Source of the DNA: Heliocidaris erythrogramma
Lineage: Eukaryota > Echinodermata > Echinoidea > Camarodonta > Echinometridae
Length of the DNA: 64,000 nucleotides
Direction: 5' to 3'
NCBI GenBank assembly: GCA_025617745.1
Contig: CM046869.1
Coordinates: forward strand, 3,308,823-3,372,822
Part shown: positions 53,201 to 62,200 of the stretch, in pieces
How the letters are laid out: each line of letters opens with the position of its first letter
How positions within the stretch are numbered: the stretch's first letter is position 1
Position numbers and translations under genes: made by a program
Notes under the pieces: model-generated
Database searches by the model: none
What the model saw: only the letters and a program-made list of their open reading frames with translations
Told to the model about the DNA's origin: nothing

Positions 53201-56200
53201 GGGTTTCAGCTTCAACTGAGTCTCGAATATGATTTAGTAGGAGGTAATACGTTTAGAAGCTATCGGTTGATATTCATGACAGGGTTGACTCATTGATCAC
53301 GATTTAATGTGTGCGTGGGTGTGTGTGATTAGGGATAAGACGGCCTTAGCAATGAGGATGGACACTAGTGCATGAGATGCGAGGAACATTAATTACCAGA
53401 ACTGTGTTTTTGAGCTGGCAAATCTGGGGGCTAATTCGTGGATGTTGGGATTTAGATTCACCGAGTTGTACTGGAAATAGTAATGATCACTGACGTACCC
53501 AACATAATTATATTTGCCAGATAATCTGAACATACTTCCATTTTCGAATGGCTTTAAAAAACTTTGTTGCCTTGTTACATTTAGGTATATTCTGAACATT
53601 TTGCCATTTGCAATTGTAAATAATGCAATTTCCTGCAATTTCATTGAGTGAAATAAGGAGTCATTGACTTAGAGCAATCCTAATTCTGATTTTTTTTACT
53701 TACGGGAAACAATGGATAGAAAATGAATAATGGAAACATTGGTCATTGAACATGTAATAGGTCCAACTCGCCTGGTGAATAAACATTGATTCTGTGTCTC
53801 ATTTATTATGGTCCAGGTGCATTTTGCAAAGGATGCTGTGACTGCGGCTACATGTCCATGGGAGGGTGTTATTGTGATTCTGTATGCCAAGGTGCTGGTG
53901 ATTGTTGCCACGATTATGTCCAATTCTGCACCGGTAGTGCCAATGGTGTGTATTCATGACATATTTTTCTAGTTTGTTTCGAGGGTTACCCCTTGGGTCT
54001 AATCGACAGAGAAATCTGAACTTGAAAACACTTAATGTACACCTACCAGTTACTTAATGGAACATATGGCTACTGAAAATTTTTGATATGGAAAGGGGTG
54101 GAGGGGGGGGGGGGGTGGGTGCCAAACCCATGTTTTAGCGATGCCCCTGTTCAGTTATGTGCACTCTGCAACCATGCTGGAAGACACCATATTTCAAGTT
54201 TAAAGATAAATTTGAGTTCTGGACATGCGATCCTTGGGAAAGAAATTGTCCCAAAGCAATTGGAAAGGTTGATCATGTCTATATAAGAATTGGTGTATAC
54301 TGTGAGGTTTTGGAATCATCAAAAAAATATAAGACATTGACCCAATCCCGCTGAAAAGCACATGCACTGTACACAGAAATGGGTATACAGGACTGCACAT
54401 CGTATGTTGCATGAAAGTTCGGCCCTAACACTTCAGATATTTCTCATCATATTTCGATTATGAGATCAATTGATCTTTTCAGGGGACATTTCTTCCATGA
54501 TATTCTTCCAAACTGACATAAAAGAACTGAGAAATAAAAAAGCTCACAAATTAGTTTTTATCTTTCGCAGAACTGAACCTTCTCTTAAATCCAAGGAAGA
54601 CGATTTAATCCTGAAGAAGTTATCATTCTGTAAATTTATTTTGAAGATACCATTGAGACGGAGCTGATTTGTGACAGTACGTCGATGACGCTCATCATGG
54701 ACAGAAACCTGCTAGAGATCGATGACGATGCCAGCGATGTCTACTTCGAACTAGACGAATCATGTATTGGATATGACCACGACAGTCAACACGTTGCGAT
54801 CACCACCTCGTATGATAGATGTGGCACCAGGCAGAAAGTATGGTTCTATTACCATTCTTTTCCAACGACACGAAGAGAGAAATAAATGGCTGGATATTGA
54901 TAAGTTTCGGGAATAGGGGGTGGGGGTGGGGTGGGGGGGGGGGGGCTGTCTGTAGCCATTTTCGTTCCCACCTCTTGTGCCCGTGGAACGTAGCTCTGTT
55001 TATTGATAAAATGCTCTGCCATTGTTAGAATTTGTTGAATACGACAACGTATTATGACCCTTTCCCCCGTCCTATGCCAATTCGTAAAAGAAAGTTTAAG
55101 ATTCCTGGTGAATACTTCCGCAATTAGAGTTAATTTGAATCGGAATTTTGATTTATTTATCGATTTGTCATTGTATCATTTAGTTTAGCTTACCTTTAAA
55201 CTGTTAATATCAAAATCTTGCCGTATACTGTATAATAGGAATTAGTATATTCAATGCACATTTTCTATGTTTATGCTGAAGAGAGAGGTTCAAATTATTA
55301 ATTATCCAACATTCACAAAACTCTATAGTCAAGCTAGCTTTAAGTTTCCTTAATATTACATAATAATCCGTTTTAATTTGAAATACAAGATTCATATTTT
55401 TATGTTTCATACATTTATGCAAGTATTGATAATAGTCTTCAATATTTCTACCCTGGTAACGCTAGCTTGGTCGGGGAGGAAGACCTGCGGGTCATGGTTA
55501 TTAAGTTAGCCCACCCATACCCAGGCATTACTTTTCATTTATATGGGAATATTTTGTTTTATCTTGATGTATGTTGCCAAATGAATAAAAGATAAATAAA
55601 TAAATAAATAAATAAATCAGCTCCCTTCTCCTATAGAAACGCAGTAATGCAAGAAAATGTGAATAGATGAACAAGTAAAGTACATTACCAAATTTTAGAA
55701 GGTGTTAATGAAGCAATATTTGACTGAGATACATGTAGTTGATAGTTAAGTGACCATCATTAATTTTTAAATCGTTACGATAATACTTATAAAAATATGA
55801 GTGTATTTATGTCAAGACGGTGATGCATTTGCAATAGCATGCATAATGCTGATATAATTACACCTCTCCTGTAAACGTTGCCTACACCGCAGGTAAACGA
55901 GGACAACATAGTATATACCAACATGGTGACCTACTACAAACCCCGCCCTGAGAACGGCACCGTCATCACCCGAGAACACTACCTTCACATCCCGGTTAGG
56001 TGCAACCTAGCGAGGGAACAGGTATTAGGAGACTCCTTCGTACCTAAGACAGGTGTCGTTTTCTTCGATGAGGTGAATACCCTCTGTGTTTCGGTTGACT
56101 TATTTTGATGGCAGAGGGTGGCAGAAGCAAAGTCAGTCTAAACACTGCAGCAGAATATACCGAGTGTCCCCACGAAAACCGATACACTTTTAAAACGGCC

Positions 56201-59200
56201 CCCAAATAAACAAAAGAATCAGTGATTTTTATTTGGGGATTTTTTTATATATATGGATAGCTGAAGGTCTCTTCTATCATATGACACCAACAAACTCCAA
56301 AAATATTTCATGCTTGGGTGAGCACTGCCCACATTTGTAAAGGATCAATCAATAATTAGCAAACTTTCTTTATGGCAAATGAGTTTTGGAAATGGCAAAG
56401 TTTTGGGCAAGGAAACTTGGGATGAATGGTTTGGAATGGAGCAAATTACGGATGGACCTATGACAATGAAAAACACCTCGCAGAATTGTGACACGTCACA
56501 CACACACAAACACGCCCACCCACATCCTCACACAGACGCACACAACGACGCACACAACCACCCCCAACACGAACTACCAGGAGCACCGCTACAATTACCA
56601 CATACATCAACACCAGATAATACGGTACTGTCAAAACAACTTCCATAATCAAATTGTGATTAAAAGGACAATACATGATCACTCATACATTAAACCTTTG
56701 AATTCATAAGCCATGTCATTCACTGCACAAACCCATATCCATCATGATTTATCATAAACTCATTAGACAATCAGCAATTTCTAAACTGGATAACTTTTCA
56801 CTTCACCCGAAGTGGAAAGCCAATTCCAGCGCAGCCTAATTTTCATGTCCTTTACAAAAAGGGGCAGTGCTCACTCAAGCATAAAACATTTTCGGACTTT
56901 TTGGTGTCATATGATAGAAGAGATTTTCAGCTATCCATATATATCCAAAATCCGATAACTTTTTTTATTTGGGGCCATTTTAAAAGTGTATCGTGTTATT
57001 TTTTTTGACACTCGGTAGAGTCTGGACATTTGCTCCACAGACTTCCATGCCCAAACAAAATATACAGTTGGAAAATTTACCACCTGGACGACCCTTTTCT
57101 AAGATAGCTATCCTTCTAGGATAATTAACCCTTGACAAATATCCCTGGAAAATATCCTCAGGAAAATTACCGGACAATTACTCTTGGAAAATTACCTTTG
57201 GAACAAACCCCTTTGAAAATTACCCCAGATAACTACTCTTGGAAAATTATCCCTGGAAAATTACAGTTAGAACAAACCACTTTGATAAATACCCCGATAT
57301 ATGCCTCCCTTGGGCGGCTGCTTCCCTTTCTTAGACAGTATCTTAGGGCATGGGGTAATTGTCGGGGAGTACTTGTTCGGGGGTAGTTGTTCTAGAATCC
57401 GAAGGGAATTATGCGCGACTGAAAATTGATTTTTTTTTTTTTTTTTTTGGGGGGGGGGGGGGGCTGGAATGCTCCCCAGGACATGCATGATGGGGAATGC
57501 ACGCTCTCAGTACGGATCGTCATTGAATTCCAATGATTGGGGAAGCATTAACTGCATAAACCGTTAAGAAACTTGATGATGCCTTAAAATATGTTATGCT
57601 AGAAGTCGTAGTGGCGTAAGTAATAGAACATTTCCCCACACTGTATTATTCTGTACGTCTTATCATCGTATTCTTCATCATTTGGGATCATTTTCAGAAT
57701 AAAAATGATTTTGACTACTACGTTTACTCGACATTAATATGTTTATAACAGAGGATGTAAGGATAAACTTTTAATGATTTTTCACCGTTAAATTACTCCA
57801 CCCGTATAAAACAGGAAGGGTACGGTGAGTTTTCGCTGTCCATCGACCGTTATACAAGCTCAGGCTTCTACCAATTCGCCAACGATTCGGGGATAGTCGT
57901 ACTTGGTACCCCGCTCTACTTCGGTGTGACGCTGGCCTCCGCTACCAACCTCACGCTTCTCATCGAGTCGTGCTGGGCGACGACCTCGCTAAACCCAGTT
58001 GACTATTACCGTTACGACATCATCGACTACGGGTGGGTAGATTCCTTTTTATTTCTTTTTCAAATTCAGTATTATCTGTTGTTTAAGGTGAAGTTTATGC
58101 TAGTCATTCAAGTCTCAATTATTTTCATGGATAAGCAATGCACTTTATCTATTGTATAGGGGTCCCAATTTGTGACATTCTTGGTTTCCCGCTTACATAA
58201 GGCACACACTGTTTTTTTGTGGCTCTTGGTAGAGACAAATAGTGGAATAAGATTGAGTACTATTCTTACAGTGAAGATGCAATATGTTATGCTCAGAATC
58301 ACTTTGCAGTCTTACTCCACGATCTTACACTCAGAGCCACAAAAACCCGTGTGTTCCTTAGGTAAGCAAGACACCAAGAATGTCACAAATTGGGACCCTT
58401 ATTTATGGAAATACCCATATTCCAAAATCAGGCATGTCTAAAGATGCATCGAATGGTTTAAGAAAAGTCTGTGTCCCTGATAGAAATGACGATAACAAAT
58501 ATACAATTATTGCATAATGTATACTTCTTTAAAAATTGGAACGGTCAAAATAGGGATCTGATGGAATGCTGAATGTATATACATATTCAGTATGCCCTCA
58601 CAGTGATGTTGTGTTGAGAAAGTTTTTCTTCCCCAATGAGTGGAGACGGTGCACACATTGTGTGCGGGAAAGAAACAATTAACCGTGGAAATAACTCTAT
58701 CGCCTACTGGTATTTGTATTAAATATCTCATTGTTCAGTGAATTCATTAATGAACCAGTCAATCAATCAAATCTAGATTCATTATCATTATTTAATTTTC
58801 ATTCAAATGAAATTTCGTTCTTATTTTGTAGCTGTGCGTCGGACAGCACAACGTACATCTACAGCGGGTTCTCTCAATCTTTCGAGGGATTCCGCGTTGA
58901 TGCTTTCACCTTCATAAGGGATTACGAAAAGGTAATCATCAACATTCCCGCTCAATACACGTTCCGCCTATAATTCCGTCTACCTTTGGTTTGGTCTATG
59001 TGCTAAATGGAGTAAAATTGACCCGAATTGAACATGGTCTTTTTCCAGGGGTTCTGTGGGCTAAACTAACTACAGCGGTTGGACTTACAATTTCGTGCAT
59101 GACTTAGATGGTCTAAGTGACTTTATGGGGTCAAATCTTAAAGTAGAACACTCAAGAAAATCACAAATATGGCAATTAATGTATCACTAGAAATTGGGAA

Positions 59201-62200
59201 GCTTACAGATGGCAATCGTATAAGTTTTATGTCAACTGCGTATATGATGATTATAAAAACAACATAAATAAAAGCTCTTCTCAGCATGTGGAATATCCGA
59301 GGATTCGCCAGAAATATAGCGATGTTTTGATGTCGTCATACGAGGGATCGATCCTGCTTAAGCAGACGACGTCCTATAATGAATGAACGTAATTGCAATG
59401 CAATTATTTATCAAATTATAAAGAGTTTGGTACATTTAAACATGACCTTATTTCACACCATTCTAAAAGGGAAAGTGAACTGATTCTGATAACTAAAACC
59501 GTTTGATTGTAAATACACAGGAGAAGGGTCAATGATCAATGAAATAAACCCCATTTTCAAATTGAAAAGCCCTGCGAATAATAGCTGGATGGTATTCGTT
59601 CCCTCTTGAAACGCCGAACATGCCGCGGTGCAAGCAGCTGAAAATACAATGGCGTCTTATTTTGTTTACAAGTGACTGATTCCTTTATTTTTTTAACGCT
59701 GCATTTTTCATCAAAATAATACCATACACGAAGTTAAGAGTGAGGCAACAGACTAACATTAAGACTGACGCTAGTCAAGTAAGAGAAATAAGTGAAGAGG
59801 AGATGACAAAACAGGCACTGAAAAATGTGTATAATGTTATGGGACATCGTCTGCTTAGACAGGACTCGCCCCTCTTGTGTCGTCACACATCTCAGCAGCG
59901 TTCAAGGAGCTTTTCAGCTGCTATATCGGGGGCTGTATTTTACCGTTTTATAATTGATAATAATCATTAATTCAAATGTTTCCAAGCTTTAAATTTGGAT
60001 AACCTTGTTTAATTTATGCCATCTATGCAATAATAAGTATTAAGCCAATATTTAAAATCATCAGTGTTCTACTTTAAGGGTTTGATGGGAGGAGACTACT
60101 GGGACAAGCTCCCAGGCTTAATACTAGAATATCCCACAAGTATAATATCCATATTATGTACAAAATGTCGTTATATGAGGCCGTTTAGACATTTTACAGA
60201 AAATTGGATGTCACTTCAAGACGAGATGTATTCCGTTGAGGTAGACAATGTATAACCAAACGCTTACCGTTAATATCATGTATAAATGATGACGAAATTG
60301 CAAAAAGAATATCGATTAACTTATAGTGTTGCCAGAACGATTAACATACACTCTATGACTCATTTATCCAGTCCCATAACACTTCACGTCTGGAAAAGAA
60401 AACGTGGTTTAGGAGATGTCTACTTGTATATATTTGAGGGCAGTGCGAATGTGTCTAACGTCGCTTATTACAGATCATCAATATCATGTATGTGTCTTCA
60501 TACAAGTTTTAATGCAATATTAAGATGATCGTTGATGATGATGATGATGACGATGACAACGGCGATGGCGTATAAATTTGAGGGCATTGCGAATGTGCCT
60601 AATGTTGCTAATTACAGATCATGAATGTGTATTCATTCAAGTTTAAATACAATCTCAAGATATCGTTGATGGTGATGATGATAATGATGATGATGACGAT
60701 GATGTATATTGTATAAATTTGAGGGCAGCGCGAATGTGTCGAATGTCGCTTATAGCAGATCATTCAAGATTCAAGATTCAGTTATTTTTCCTTACCAATT
60801 CATAGATCATATAAGGTATTTACATTGTAGAAGAAACCCATCATTAAACATAACGCATATGAACTTCGTTTTACATAGTTATATTGTTTTCTGAAGTAAA
60901 TGTTATAACAGAGAGAGGTGTACACACGTTTCAAATGTTTCTTGATAATAATAAACGAAAAGGTAACGAAAGGGAACTAGCAGAGAAGCAGATCTTGTAA
61001 AAACCATGTTCCCGGTTTAAAATCATTGTAATTATATAAATCATTCAAAAATATGTTCGTTTTTTTTTTTTTTACATATAGAATACGAATTTAATTAATA
61101 AACACAAAGGCTCACCTAAATGAAGAAGCAGATGGGGAGGGACGGGTTGATAGAGGAAAAGAGATGGAATCAGAAAAGGGAGTAAGAGAGGGGAATAAAT
61201 TATTTACCAAAAAAAAAAAAAAAACCAAAAACAAAAACAAACAAACAAATAAACAAGCAAACAAAGAAAAAGATCAGAATCAAACTTCCGCGTGTGGCTT
61301 GTATCCGGGATATTTTTGGAGGGTTGGCTTTTCGTTGTATGTTAGTAAGAGATGTTGTTTTAATTTTCATTTAAATGTATGATTATTAGGAGTTTCGATA
61401 ATAGTTTGGGGAAGGGAATTCCAAAGTTTAGGTCCAGTTGTTGTGAAAGTATTATTGGCAAAGAGGATTCTTGTTCGCGGTAGGTGAAAGTGGCTAGCCT
61501 GTCTGGTAGGGTAAGAGTGATGATTATTATTGGATGTAAAGTTAGAGTAAAAAAAAAGTTCATACGACTTTAACTTGTGCATAAACAAGCCTAACTGTAG
61601 GTGGTGTAATTCTGTAATTTTAAGGATTTTGTGTTGATCGAAGGAGTATTCGTGTGAGAGCGATAACTGGTACGACATGACTCTTAGTGCTTTTTTTGGA
61701 GTAAAAGTATACGCTCTAAATGTGCCTTTGCAGAATTGTGTATTAATACAAGTTTCAATACAATCTCAAGATGATCGTTGATCGATGATGATGATGATGA
61801 TGATGATGATGATATCATTGTGATGGGCTTTTTTTCTTGATTTCAACCAGGTTTATGTCCACTGCTCAGTCCTGATCTGCGACAGCAGTGACCCGTACTC
61901 CAGGTGCTCGCAAGGCTGTCTGCCAAGATCTCGTCGTAGTCTGCAGCCGATGGGCTCCCGGTCAAAACCTCACACCATCACGAGCGGACCGTTATCGGAC
62001 GCCTCGCACCTCCAGCAGGGCATGATGGTTGACAACGATAACGATGGTGAGTAATGCTTTTCGAACAAGAAAGTTCGCCATATTTTCTTTAGTTCTTTCT
62101 CTGTGATTGACTTTGCTTTTTGAAAGAGCATTATCATATTCATTTCTGGTTCTATTTAATCTGTTGCCATCGTTGTTCCTTTTCTGGTACTTGTTATGAA

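Larger units (their letters stand above)
58932..61850. other. 2.9-kb intron built from insertions
   Basis: Contains the third 932-bp TTAA element, a tandem repeat of about 140 bp and a LINE fragment inserted in that repeat (separate entries), an A/CAAA-rich tract at about 61207-61270 and (GAT)n at 61785-61813. No extra exon found. Confidence 0.6.

Noticed and set aside
54573-54646. Extra exon before the ZP domain (AG near 54572, EPSLKSKEDD frame)
   Set aside because: Every frame from that acceptor hits a stop before joining the ZP frame; the acceptor at 54646 fits in phase.
56379-56709. His/Thr-rich frames
   Set aside because: Translation of the CA-rich tract inside the TA-flanked element.
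61851-62046. Second furin-like site in the tail (RRNR in the last exon)
   Set aside because: It lies on the cytoplasmic side of the helix, out of reach of furin; only RSRR is placed correctly.
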